Source: Ascidiimonas meishanensis (GTDB taxonomy: Bacteria; Bacteroidota; Bacteroidia; Flavobacteriales; Flavobacteriaceae). From it: 64,000 nucleotides of DNA. Where the stretch lies: positions 1-64,000 of the forward strand of contig NZ_JBBEXD010000001.1 in the NCBI RefSeq assembly GCF_037782385.1. Direction: 5' to 3'. The notes beneath the pieces are model-generated. The model was not told the DNA's origin, did no database searches, and saw only the letters and a list, made by a program, of their open reading frames with translations. The position numbers and the translations under genes were made by a program. Below, piece after piece: positions 25,437 through 34,029 of this stretch. How positions within the stretch are numbered: position 1 is the stretch's first letter; every line of letters begins with the position of its first letter.

Positions 25437-26056
25437 TAAAAGAAGTTTTTATCTAGTAAATTAATAATGTCTTCTTCTCCGGGAATAAGATGCCATCCTT
25501 TCCAACCGGCTTCTTTTGCTGCTAAGACATTTTCCAAAGTGTCATCTACAAATAATGTTTGTTGAGGATTTAAACCATTTTCTTGTATAACAAAATTGAA
25601 AATTTCAAGGTCTGGTTTTCTTAAATGAATCTCATGAGATAAATAAAATTTCTCGAAATAGCTCTTGAATCTCTCATATTTAGTGTCACTCATACTATTT
25701 TTTACGGCACTAATATGAAGTTCATTTGTATTACTTAATAAGAATAATCTAAAGTTTTTTTTGTTTGCCAGCTTTTCCAAAAAGTTCAATCGATATTCTG
25801 GAAAATCTAAAATAATGGCATTCCATGCTTGAACGAGCTCTTCTTTTTCAACTTGAGGAAATAAATGATGATAATATTGAACAAAATGCGAGGTGCTTAT
25901 AAGTCCTTTTTCATAAGACTCATTCATTTTAACCAATTCGGGTGATAATTCCTTTAATCCTAATTTTTTCATCCTTAATAGGGTGGCAGGCTTGTCCAGA
26001 TTAATAAAAATATCACCAAAGTCAAAAACAATATTTTTTATGTTTTTTTTGTCCAT
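25436..26056 (-). CDS. HAD-superfamily phosphatase
   Basis: 206 residues of the haloacid dehalogenase fold, subfamily IA. Motif I is NIVFDFGDIFINLD with the nucleophile Asp, motif II RLFLLSNTNELH, the Lys is in LRKPDLEIF, and motif III is TLFVDDTLENVLAAKEAGW. It would dephosphorylate a small metabolite. It overlaps the end of ribD by 19 bases. In riboflavin synthesis a HAD enzyme removes the phosphate after the RibD step, so such a role is possible, but only by context. Confidence 0.88.
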   Translation of the reverse strand: MDKKNIKNIVFDFGDIFINLDKPATLLRMKKLGLKELSPELVKMNESYEKGLISTSHFVQYYHHLFPQVEKEELVQAWNAIILDFPEYRLNFLEKLANKKNFRLFLLSNTNELHISAVKNSMSDTKYERFKSYFEKFYLSHEIHLRKPDLEIFNFVIQENGLNPQQTLFVDDTLENVLAAKEAGWKGWHLIPGEEDIINLLDKNFF

Positions 26057-27096
26057 ATATAAAGTTCATCTGTGATTATTTTGTCTAAACTTATTAAGTC
26101 ACCCGTAATTACAGGAGCAGGTGTTCCAGCCCTAAATACTTTATTTCCTTTAAAAACTCTTGCCTCATCCCAAAGACCTTTATCAATAAATCCTTTTAAT
26201 GTCTTGTAACCTCCTTCAATAATAAGGCTTTGTATACCCATATCATAGAGTTTGCTTACTATTGAAGTAATTAAAGTATCATCAAAATGAACGCTATGAT
26301 AAGAAATTTTTTGTTGCGGAGAGGGTGTTTTTTCTACTTCAGTAAAAACAAGTGTAGGAACCGTATTATCTAGGAGTTTAAGGTGAGTAGAAAGCCTCAA
26401 ATTTCTATCTAATAACACCCTTACTGGGGATTTTCCATACCAGTTTCTAGTGGTTAATGATGGGTTATCTATGGAAGCGGTGTTAGTACCTACCAAGATG
26501 GCTTGTTCTTCACTTCTCCATTTATGTACGAGCTGTCTGGAGAATTTATTTGATATCCATATGGGTTGGGCTATTTGTTTTGTTGTTTTGGTAGTTGCCG
26601 GACTTAAAAAGCCATCTGCTGATTCTGCCCATTTTAATATCAGGTAAGGTCTTTTTTCGGTGTGGAATGTAAAAAAGCGCTTATTTAATGCTCTACACTT
26701 TTCTTCCATAACACCAACGGTTACGTTACATCCAGCGTCTAATAAATTTTTAATACCTCTTCCTGCCACTTTGGCAAAGGGATCTATGGTGCCAACTACT
26801 ATGTTCTTAATCTGTTCTTTGATAATTAAATCACTACAAGGAGGTGTTTTACCATAATGGCTACAAGGTTCTAATGACACATAAAGAGTGGCATTTTTTA
26901 ATAATTCTTTATTCTTTACAGAATTAATTGCAATAACCTCGGCATGAGGCTGTCCAGCCTTATAATGCCAACCTTCCCCAATAATTAAATTATTATGAAC
27001 AATTACACTGCCAACTAACGGGTTTGAATAGGTAGTTCCTAATCCGTTTTTGGCCAGTTGAATACATCTTTTTATATATTTTTCGTGTATATTCAC
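26038..27096 (-). CDS. ribD: Bifunctional riboflavin deaminase/reductase RibD
   Basis: 352 residues from a GTG start at 27096. A longer in-frame ATG at 27174 is disfavoured because a perfect -7 element lies at 27108-27101 and because it would overlap the divergent gene. The N-terminal zinc deaminase domain has GQPHAEVIAIN and EPCSHYGKTPPCSDLI. The C-terminal ~200 residues form the reductase (LILKWAESADGFLSP, LIIEGGYKTLKGFID). It performs the second and third steps of riboflavin synthesis from GTP. It heads an operon with the HAD phosphatase, EamA transporter and YigZ genes. Confidence 0.93.
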   Translation of the reverse strand: MNIHEKYIKRCIQLAKNGLGTTYSNPLVGSVIVHNNLIIGEGWHYKAGQPHAEVIAINSVKNKELLKNATLYVSLEPCSHYGKTPPCSDLIIKEQIKNIVVGTIDPFAKVAGRGIKNLLDAGCNVTVGVMEEKCRALNKRFFTFHTEKRPYLILKWAESADGFLSPATTKTTKQIAQPIWISNKFSRQLVHKWRSEEQAILVGTNTASIDNPSLTTRNWYGKSPVRVLLDRNLRLSTHLKLLDNTVPTLVFTEVEKTPSPQQKISYHSVHFDDTLITSIVSKLYDMGIQSLIIEGGYKTLKGFIDKGLWDEARVFKGNKVFRAGTPAPVITGDLISLDKIITDELYIWTKKT

Positions 27097-27100
27097 ATCA

Positions 27101-27108
27101 CAAAAATA
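27101..27108 (-). promoter_or_regulatory. -7 promoter element directly before ribD
   Basis: TATTTTTG on the minus strand, ending four bases before the GTG start of ribD. The transcript would begin at or next to the start codon, so the ribD mRNA may be leaderless. It decides the GTG start over the upstream ATG. Confidence 0.5.
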
Positions 27109-27126
27109 GTATAATAAGGTGAGTCT

Positions 27127-27615
27127 ATGAGCGAAATATTTATCCGGCAAATAGAATACTCTGATAATGATCAAATTGCCAAAGTTATTCGTAAAGTTAT
27201 TGTTGATTTTAATGTTCCAAAAGAAGGTTCTGCTTATTCAGATAGCTCTTTACAAAATCTAACCAAAGCTTACCTTGCGGATAAATCTTTTTATTATGTG
27301 GTAATTGAAGGCGATACGGTCTTGGGAGGTGCTGGAATTGCACCTTTAGCAAATTATGCTGGAAATGTTTGTGAATTGCAAAAAATGTACCTATTAGAGA
27401 TAGCTAGAGGTAAAGGTATAGGAAAAAAACTAATTAATAAGTGTATACATAAAGCTATAGAGTTTGGCTATAATGGTTGCTACTTAGAAACGATGCCAAA
27501 TATGACTGTAGCGCAAAATATTTATCAACATATGGGTTTTGAACATATTGAAGCTCCTATGGGAGATACATGCCACCATGCTTGTTCTGTATGGATGTTT
27601 AAAACACTGAAGTAA
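27127..27615 (+). CDS. GNAT family N-acetyltransferase
   Basis: 162 residues. The acetyl-CoA binding region is ELQKMYLLEIARGKGIGKKLI (the R/Q-x-x-G-x-G/A loop), followed by GYNGCYLETMPNMTVAQNIYQHMGF. It acetylates an unknown amine. It is divergent from ribD and starts a plus-strand run: prmC follows after 13 bases, then a LOG-family gene and ligA. Confidence 0.88.
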   Translation: MSEIFIRQIEYSDNDQIAKVIRKVIVDFNVPKEGSAYSDSSLQNLTKAYLADKSFYYVVIEGDTVLGGAGIAPLANYAGNVCELQKMYLLEIARGKGIGKKLINKCIHKAIEFGYNGCYLETMPNMTVAQNIYQHMGFEHIEAPMGDTCHHACSVWMFKTLK

Positions 27616-27628
27616 ATGCTAAAGAAAA

Positions 27629-28498
27629 ATGCTTCTAAAAGAGCTTAAAAACATTTTTCATCTGGAATTAGATCAACAATATGGAGTTGAAGAAGTTGAT
27701 CAATTTTTCTACAGAACTTTAGAACACTATTTTGACATTTCTAAACTTTTTGTGGCTTTAAATCCAACTCTCAGCTTGACTAATGATGAAGTACCTATTG
27801 TCTACAAAACATTGGAGAGCCTAAAAAACAACATCCCTATTCAACAAATATTGGGTAAGACTTCATTTTATGGATTTGATTTTTTTGTCACCAAAGATGT
27901 ACTCATTCCAAGACCGGAAACCGAAGAGCTTGTCGAATGGATTCTAAAGGATATAAAAAATAAAAAAATAAAAAAATCACCAATCAAAATACTTGATGTT
28001 GGTACTGGCAGTGGCTGTATAGCAGTTACAATAGCCAAAAATACAGCGAGCGTTGAAGTCACTGCTTATGATATTTCAGAAAAGGCCCTAGAAATAGCTA
28101 AAAAAAACGCTAAAAACCTTCAAGTACCCATAAATTTTATTCAGGCAGACATTCTAAAAATTCAGGACTTACCAGATAAATATGACATAATAGTTTCCAA
28201 TCCTCCATATGTAAGGGAAGTTGAAAAAAATCAAATGATGCTTAATGTTTTAGATTATGAGCCACACATTGCTTTGTTTGTTCCGGATGATGATGCACTT
28301 CTGTTTTATAAAAAAATTGCCCAACTAGCTGTTAATAACTTGCAGCCCGATGGTGCATTATATTTCGAGATCAATCAATATCTTGGTGATGAATTAGAAG
28401 AAGAATTAAGAGCTTTAGGATTCTTAAATATTAAAAGAAGAAAAGATTTGTTTAGTAATGAACGTATGGTAAAGGCACAACTTATAAAATCTGTATAA
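27629..28498 (+). CDS. prmC: Peptide chain release factor N5-glutamine methyltransferase
   Basis: 289 residues. The N-terminal helical domain recognises release factors. The SAM domain has ILDVGTGSGCIAVTIA and the glutamine-methylase signature SNPPYV. FYGFDFFVTKDVLIPRPETEELV is typical of PrmC/HemK. It methylates the GGQ glutamine of RF1 and RF2, raising termination efficiency. It abuts the LOG gene with no spacer. Confidence 0.96.
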   Translation: MLLKELKNIFHLELDQQYGVEEVDQFFYRTLEHYFDISKLFVALNPTLSLTNDEVPIVYKTLESLKNNIPIQQILGKTSFYGFDFFVTKDVLIPRPETEELVEWILKDIKNKKIKKSPIKILDVGTGSGCIAVTIAKNTASVEVTAYDISEKALEIAKKNAKNLQVPINFIQADILKIQDLPDKYDIIVSNPPYVREVEKNQMMLNVLDYEPHIALFVPDDDALLFYKKIAQLAVNNLQPDGALYFEINQYLGDELEEELRALGFLNIKRRKDLFSNERMVKAQLIKSV

Positions 28499-29080
28499 AT
28501 GAAGAGTATTGTAGTTTTTTGTGGAAGTAGTGAGGGAAATGATCAACATATTATTAAAGAAGCCTATGAACTAGGTAAATGCCTAGCCAAACAGAACATT
28601 ACTTTAGTCTATGGTGCTGCCCATATAGGCATTATGGGACAGGTTGCTTCCGGATGTCTTGATCATGGAGGGAAGGTAATTGGAGTAATCCCAGATTTCC
28701 TGAAGATTAAAGAAGTGTATCACACCGGATTAACAGAACTTATTGTGACCAAAACGATGCATGAAAGAAAATTAATTATGCATGATTTATCTGAAGGAGT
28801 AATTACTCTTCCTGGAGGTTATGGCACTTTGGAAGAACTTTTTGAAATGATTACTTGGGGACAACTAGGATTGCATACTAAACCAGTAGGAATTTTAAAT
28901 GTTAGCGGGTTTTATAATGACCTTTTAGCGATGCTAGAAAAAATGGTAAAAACAGAATTTTTAAAGCCTCAAAATTATGAAATGTTATTGGTTGAAAACA
29001 AAACGCAATCTTTGTTGGAAAGAATGAAAAAATATAAACCTCAAGTACAGCCAAAATGGATTCATAAAGAACAGGTTTAG
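28499..29080 (+). CDS. LOG-family protein (TIGR00730, nucleotide phosphoribohydrolase-like)
   Basis: 193 residues. It begins SIVVFCGSSEGND, has LVYGAAHIGIMGQVASG, and carries the family signature PGGYGTLEELFE with the upstream MHERKLIMHDLS. Members cleave nucleoside 5'-monophosphates such as cytokinin riboside phosphates or AMP; the bacterial role is often unknown. Its ATG follows the prmC stop codon directly, and ligA begins 24 bases later. Confidence 0.93.
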   Translation: MKSIVVFCGSSEGNDQHIIKEAYELGKCLAKQNITLVYGAAHIGIMGQVASGCLDHGGKVIGVIPDFLKIKEVYHTGLTELIVTKTMHERKLIMHDLSEGVITLPGGYGTLEELFEMITWGQLGLHTKPVGILNVSGFYNDLLAMLEKMVKTEFLKPQNYEMLLVENKTQSLLERMKKYKPQVQPKWIHKEQV

Positions 29081-29104
29081 TTAAATTGAAAGAATTCCGG
29101 AAAA

Positions 29105-31105
29105 ATGGTAAAAAACCCTAAAGACCAGATCATAGAATTAAGAAAAAAATTAAGTGAACACAATTACAATTATTATGTGTTAGATATGCCCACTATTTCA
29201 GATTATCAATTTGATATGATGCTTAAAGAATTGCAGGTGCTTGAAGATACGTATCCTGAATTCTTTGATTCGGGTTCGCCTACACAAAGAGTAGGAGGAA
29301 CTGTCACTAAAAATTTTGAGACGTTAACGCATAAAGAACGAATGTATTCTCTTGATAATTCTTATTCTAGAGAAGATCTGGAGGACTGGGAAAAACGGAT
29401 TCATAAAATATTAGGTACTTCTAATATTGAATTTGTATGTGAATTGAAATATGACGGTGCTTCTATTAGTATTACTTATGAAAATGGGCGCTTGTTAAAA
29501 GCGGTAACTAGAGGCGATGGGTTTAAAGGTGACAATGTAACTAATAATGTAAAGACTATAAGATCTATTCCTTTGATATTAAAAGGTGATTATCCTTCAG
29601 AGTTCGATATTAGAGGTGAAATTATATTACCATTGGAGGGCTTTAAAAAAATGAATGAAGAACGAATAGAAGCTGGAGAAGACCCCTATATGAATCCAAG
29701 AAATACAGCTAGCGGCAGTCTAAAGCTCCAAGACAGTGCAGAAGTTGCCAAAAGACCACTTGATTGTCTTTTGTATGGTTTGAATGGAAATCAGGTAAAC
29801 GCGAAATCACATTTTGAAGCATTAGAAATGGCAAGACAATGGGGCTTTAAAGTACCTGCTGAAGCTGCATTGTGTAAAAGTATTGAAGAGGTAATGAATT
29901 TTATAGACATATGGGATGTAAAAAGGCATGACTTACCTTACGAAACAGATGGTGTTGTAGTGAAAGTGAATAGTATTGCACATCAACAAGAATTAGGCTA
30001 TACTGCAAAGGCACCGCGTTGGGCAATGGCTTATAAATTCAAATCAGAACAAGCAAAAACAACCTTAAATAGCATCTCATATCAGGTTGGAAGAACGGGT
30101 GCTATAACGCCGGTGGCCAACCTAGAGCCAGTTTTGTTAGCAGGAACTACAGTAAAAAGAGCATCATTGCATAATGCCGATCAAATAGAACGTTTAGATA
30201 TTAGGATTGGTGATCGTGTATTTGTGGAAAAAGGAGGAGAAATTATCCCAAAAATTATTGCTGTAGATTTAACTTGTAGGGAAGCGGATTCTAGCCCGGT
30301 AGCCTATATAACACATTGTCCTGAATGTCAAACAACTTTAATCAGAAAAGAAGGAGAAGCACAGCACTACTGCCCTAATTTTTACGGATGCCCTCCACAA
30401 ATTACAGGTCGTATTCAACATTTTATTTCGCGCAAAGCAATGGATATTGATGGATTAGGCTCTGAAACAGTAGAACTACTATATAAAGAGGGGTTAATAA
30501 ATAACTATGCAGACCTTTACGAATTGAAAATTGAACAAATTATACCTTTAGAGCGAATGGCAGAAAAATCTGCTGAAAATATAATTAATGGAATTAAGTC
30601 TTCTGTTGCAATTCCTTTTGAACGAGTTCTTTATGCTTTAGGAATACGATTTGTGGGAGTAACTGTAGCAAAAAAACTGGCAAAAGCTTTTAAAGCTATA
30701 GATCATCTCAAACAGGCTTCAAAAGAAGATTTGTTACAAGTAGATGAAATTGGTGAAAAAATAGCCGAAAGTGTGGTAGAGTTTTTTGCAAACGAAAAGA
30801 ATATGCTTATTGTAGAAGACTTAAGGCAAAAAGGGGTTGCCATGCAAATATCTGAGGAAGCTTTAAAAGATCAAACAGATCTTTTAAAAGGTATTACCTT
30901 TGTTGTTTCAGGAGTTTTTGAATCTATTACAAGAAATGAATTAAAAAAACAAATAGAAGATAATGGAGGTAAGGTAGCTTCTTCTATTTCCTCTAAAACG
31001 AATTATGTGATTGCAGGAGCAAACATGGGGCCAAGTAAGAAAGAAAAAGCAGATAAACTTAAAATACCCATTATAGATGAATACCAATTTTTGGATATGA
31101 TATGA
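29105..31105 (+). CDS. ligA: NAD-dependent DNA ligase
   Basis: 666 residues, a full-length LigA. The adenylation Lys is in CELKYDGASIS (about 115). The NTase domain is followed by the OB fold, the four-Cys zinc finger (CPECQTTL...YCPNFYGCP, about 398-426), helix-hairpin-helix repeats and a C-terminal BRCT domain (from about 592, GITFVVSGVFESITRNEL). It seals nicks during replication and repair using NAD+. It overlaps the following membrane-protein gene by four bases. Confidence 0.98.
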   Translation: MVKNPKDQIIELRKKLSEHNYNYYVLDMPTISDYQFDMMLKELQVLEDTYPEFFDSGSPTQRVGGTVTKNFETLTHKERMYSLDNSYSREDLEDWEKRIHKILGTSNIEFVCELKYDGASISITYENGRLLKAVTRGDGFKGDNVTNNVKTIRSIPLILKGDYPSEFDIRGEIILPLEGFKKMNEERIEAGEDPYMNPRNTASGSLKLQDSAEVAKRPLDCLLYGLNGNQVNAKSHFEALEMARQWGFKVPAEAALCKSIEEVMNFIDIWDVKRHDLPYETDGVVVKVNSIAHQQELGYTAKAPRWAMAYKFKSEQAKTTLNSISYQVGRTGAITPVANLEPVLLAGTTVKRASLHNADQIERLDIRIGDRVFVEKGGEIIPKIIAVDLTCREADSSPVAYITHCPECQTTLIRKEGEAQHYCPNFYGCPPQITGRIQHFISRKAMDIDGLGSETVELLYKEGLINNYADLYELKIEQIIPLERMAEKSAENIINGIKSSVAIPFERVLYALGIRFVGVTVAKKLAKAFKAIDHLKQASKEDLLQVDEIGEKIAESVVEFFANEKNMLIVEDLRQKGVAMQISEEALKDQTDLLKGITFVVSGVFESITRNELKKQIEDNGGKVASSISSKTNYVIAGANMGPSKKEKADKLKIPIIDEYQFLDMI

Positions 31106-31791
31106 AGAATTCTTTAGCAATTAAGTCTTTCTATTTGTTCGGAATACTCTTGATTATTGGAGAAGTATTTGAAATTCAGATTTTAAAATGGTTCCCAAGA
31201 GTATGCATGTTACCTTTGCTGTATTTTGTTTATTATAAAAAGACAACACTCGCAAATTGGGGTATATCAATAGTCTTTTTATTTTATTTTTTTGCGGAAT
31301 TAAGTAGTTTTTTTAATCAGGAATTAATTCTAAAATATTCTTTGATCTTTTTTGGATTGGGTCATTTAGTTTTATGTGTATTTGCATTTAATCTGATTCA
31401 TGAAAAAGGTACAAAAAGACTACTCTATTATTCTATCCCTATCATTCTTTTATGGTTAGTATATTATGAATTCTACCTTAGGGATGCTTTTGGAGATGCG
31501 CTGGGAATTTTATACCCCTATGTGGTTGGTTATTCAGTTGCATTAGTTATGCTGAATGTGCTCTCTAATGTGAGTTTTTTTAATTCAGGATCACAACTTA
31601 CACTTTACTTAATCATTATAGCTGTAAGTCTCGTAATAGGAGATTCTATGATGAGTATGTATCTGTTTTTTAGTCCAATTAATCTCTTTGAAGTTATCAA
31701 TGTCATATCGCATATAATCTCGTATATCTTTTTATTAAAGTTTGCAACAGATTATGAAGGCTTTAAATTAAAATCGACTTACCTTCCTTAA
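31102..31791 (+). CDS. Integral membrane protein of unknown function
   Basis: 229 residues with about eight hydrophobic helices and short loops. The start overlaps ligA by four bases, so it is co-transcribed. The layout (KWFPRVCMLPLLYFVYY, VSLVIGDSMMSMYLF, HIISYIFLLKFATD) is only loosely reminiscent of YhhN/lysoplasmalogenase-type proteins, and I do not assign it to that family with confidence. Its 3' end overlaps the convergent phosphatase gene by 29 bases. Confidence 0.65.
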   Translation: MKNSLAIKSFYLFGILLIIGEVFEIQILKWFPRVCMLPLLYFVYYKKTTLANWGISIVFLFYFFAELSSFFNQELILKYSLIFFGLGHLVLCVFAFNLIHEKGTKRLLYYSIPIILLWLVYYEFYLRDAFGDALGILYPYVVGYSVALVMLNVLSNVSFFNSGSQLTLYLIIIAVSLVIGDSMMSMYLFFSPINLFEVINVISHIISYIFLLKFATDYEGFKLKSTYLP

Positions 31792-32671
31792 GAACCTTTC
31801 CATGAGTATCAAAGTAAAAATCTATCCTTCCTAAATTAATACCATAACAACCTACTTGATTTATTAAAACTTCTTCGCCTTTTTGGTTCAAATGAATTTC
31901 TGGTTTATCTAAAAAAGTATGCGTATGTCCGCCAATTATTAAATCTATATTTTCTGTTTTTGAAGCCAGTAAAACATCTGAAGGGGTTTGTTCATTTTTG
32001 TATTTGTAACCTAAATGAGAAAGACAAATTACAAGGTCGCATTGTTTTTCGTGCTTTAAAAGATAACTTATGCTTTGCGCTATTTCTATAGGGTTTAAAT
32101 AAACAGTTTCTTTATAATTTTTCTTAGCGACGAGTCCATTAAGTTCAATTCCTAAGCCAAAAACTCCCACTTTTACGCCACCAGTTTCAAATATCTCCCA
32201 AGGTTCTACATGGCGTTCTAAAAGAGTATTTGAAAAATCATAATTAGCCGAAATAAAGCTAAAATTAGCATGAGGTAGTTGTGCATACAACCCCTCAATA
32301 CCATTATCAAAATCATGATTCCCAATGGTAACGGCATCATATTTAAGCATACTCATGAGTTTAAACTCTAACTCACCACCATAATAATTAAAATAGGGGG
32401 TTCCCTGAAAAATGTCACCCGCATCAAATAAAAGCGTATTTGGGTTTTCATTGCGAATTGCTGTAATAAGAGAGGCTCTTCTGGACACACCTCCCATATT
32501 TGGGTTTCTTTTATCCGTTTCAGGAAAAGCATCTATATGGCTATGAACATCATTTGTATGCAAAATAGTGAGATGTCTTTTTAATTCTTTACAAGATTGA
32601 AAAGTGTATGGTGCAATACCAAGCATGGTAGCTCCAGCTGCACTATTCTTTATAAAAGTACGTCTATTCAT
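31763..32671 (-). CDS. Metallophosphatase, 5'-nucleotidase N-terminal domain protein
   Basis: 302 residues. It starts with a Tat-like signal (NRRTFIKNSAAGATML) and a lipobox-like YTFQSC. The calcineurin-like metal centre is complete: HTNDVHSHID, DAGDIFQG, GNHDFDNG, CLSHLGY and GGHTHTFLD. This is the catalytic half of UshA-type 5'-nucleotidases. The substrate-binding C-terminal half is encoded by the separate gene just upstream; the stop of that gene is one base from this start. Together they would hydrolyse nucleotides in the periplasm or at the membrane. Confidence 0.9.
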   Translation of the reverse strand: MNRRTFIKNSAAGATMLGIAPYTFQSCKELKRHLTILHTNDVHSHIDAFPETDKRNPNMGGVSRRASLITAIRNENPNTLLFDAGDIFQGTPYFNYYGGELEFKLMSMLKYDAVTIGNHDFDNGIEGLYAQLPHANFSFISANYDFSNTLLERHVEPWEIFETGGVKVGVFGLGIELNGLVAKKNYKETVYLNPIEIAQSISYLLKHEKQCDLVICLSHLGYKYKNEQTPSDVLLASKTENIDLIIGGHTHTFLDKPEIHLNQKGEEVLINQVGCYGINLGRIDFYFDTHGKVLKEGKSILI

Positions 32672-33433
32672 TTATTCCATTATAAATCTATGATCATAAG
32701 AAGCAGAAATAGTGTCTACTTTTCTAAAATAATCAATAAAGATGTTACGTATTAAATAATCAATGTCAACTCTGCTTATAGGATCCTCAAAAAAATTCAT
32801 TTGATCACCCAAGTTAGCAAGATAATCAGAGGTAGCTATCTTAAAACTCTTTAACGAGTCTAAGGGTAGTCCATGAATGGAAACATCTTTCAATGTTCCG
32901 TCTTTAAAAAGTGACAAACGTAATTCTTTTGAAAAGGGATGTGCTCTTTGCCCTACCACTAAAAAGTTGATCAACGAATCCATTTTAGATCTTGATAACT
33001 CTAATACGGAAATCGTATTCTCAAAAGGCATTAATTCATAAGCGGTTCTCGCTGTTACACCTCCCTTATTAAATCCAGATCTGATACCTCCATGATTGAG
33101 CAGTACAAAATCAACGTGATTTCCAATTCTTTTCAAATAAATAGGCTCAATAGCTTCATAAACAACATCTGCCATTAAATTTCCAAGCGCAGTATTTAGC
33201 GGAGTATCATTTTTTGTTAAGTTTTGTGGGTTGTAAGCGAGAACGCTATCTAGTGTTTGATTAATTCTTGATCTATAAGGAGTTATAAAAGATTCAATAG
33301 ATTTAGTTTTAGGAAGAGAATCCGTAATATGGATATTTTCTCCCGCTATTTTTGTAACTTGATGGGAATGTTTACATGCAGCAAAAGCACAAATTGTTAT
33401 AAATAAAACAAAATGTTTAATAATACGCATCAT
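32672..33433 (-). CDS. Lipoprotein with a 5'-nucleotidase C-terminal domain
   Basis: 253 residues. It begins with a lipoprotein signal (LFITICAFAACKHS). The body is a stand-alone 5'-nucleotidase C domain, with FVLLNHGGIRSGFNKGGVT, AYELMPFENTISVLELS and KIATSDYLANLGD, which form the nucleoside-binding pocket in UshA. It is transcribed before the metallophosphatase gene, so the two halves are split and in reverse order compared with a fused enzyme. The two proteins probably act as a complex. The start could be either of two adjacent Met codons. Confidence 0.88.
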   Translation of the reverse strand: MMRIIKHFVLFITICAFAACKHSHQVTKIAGENIHITDSLPKTKSIESFITPYRSRINQTLDSVLAYNPQNLTKNDTPLNTALGNLMADVVYEAIEPIYLKRIGNHVDFVLLNHGGIRSGFNKGGVTARTAYELMPFENTISVLELSRSKMDSLINFLVVGQRAHPFSKELRLSLFKDGTLKDVSIHGLPLDSLKSFKIATSDYLANLGDQMNFFEDPISRVDIDYLIRNIFIDYFRKVDTISASYDHRFIME

Positions 33434-33473
33434 AAGTTTTTTATAAAATAAATTAATTATGGATCAGATTCTC

Positions 33474-33481
33474 TATTTTTG
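33474..33481 (+). promoter_or_regulatory. -7 promoter element for the DUF6913 gene
   Basis: TATTTTTG, an exact consensus match ending 19 bases before the ATG at 33501. It faces the oppositely directed element at 33487-33494, with only five bases between them. Confidence 0.55.
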
Positions 33482-33486
33482 TAACA

Positions 33487-33494
33487 CAAAGTTA
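33487..33494 (-). promoter_or_regulatory. -7 promoter element for the 5'-nucleotidase pair
   Basis: TAACTTTG on the minus strand, an exact TAnnTTTG match, giving a leader of ~50 bases before the ATG at 33433. A possible -33 TTG lies at 33520-33518 (23-base spacing), inside the divergent gene. Confidence 0.5.
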
Positions 33495-33500
33495 CTATAA

Positions 33501-34028
33501 ATGTTTTTAGAAAAACTCAAGCGAAAAAGCGCTCTCAAATTATTGAAAAAAGCTTTAAACGCTCATGAGAATAGTAAATTATCGAAAGAATCATCTAAAA
33601 TACGTTCCTTAGGTTGTATTGTTAATTTTGATGAATTCAATCATACTGAAGTTTTTCAAGAACTAGCAGAACAAATAGGATTAAAGTCTCATGAATATAA
33701 AATAATTGGTTTTAGTGAAAAAGGTTTAATGGGTACTGGATTTAACGTTCCTGTTTTTACGGATAAGGATTTGGGATGGAACGGACAAATAAAAAATTCT
33801 GATATTAATGAATACTTAGGAAGAGAGTATGATTTACTGATAAATTACTACCAACATGCACCGGTGATTTTAAAATTGGTTTCTGCCAAAACTAAATCAC
33901 AAACAAAAATTGGTTTATTAGATAGTAATCAAGATTTAAATGATATTGTTTTCCAAATTTCTCCGGATTCTTTTTCAAAATTCAGAGAAGAAATTATAAA
34001 GTACCTTAAAATTTTAAAAAAGATTTAG
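33501..34028 (+). CDS. DUF6913-like protein of unknown function
   Basis: 175 residues, soluble, with a basic N-terminus (MFLEKLKRKSALKLLKKAL). It resembles the flavobacterial family DUF6913, which usually sits before dapA as it does here (one base between the genes). Visible features are KIRSLGCIVNFDEFN, GFNVPVFTDKDLGWNG and YDLLINYYQ. No catalytic motif is recognised. A link to the diaminopimelate/lysine pathway is suggested only by position. Confidence 0.7.
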   Translation: MFLEKLKRKSALKLLKKALNAHENSKLSKESSKIRSLGCIVNFDEFNHTEVFQELAEQIGLKSHEYKIIGFSEKGLMGTGFNVPVFTDKDLGWNGQIKNSDINEYLGREYDLLINYYQHAPVILKLVSAKTKSQTKIGLLDSNQDLNDIVFQISPDSFSKFREEIIKYLKILKKI

Positions 34029-34029
34029 C

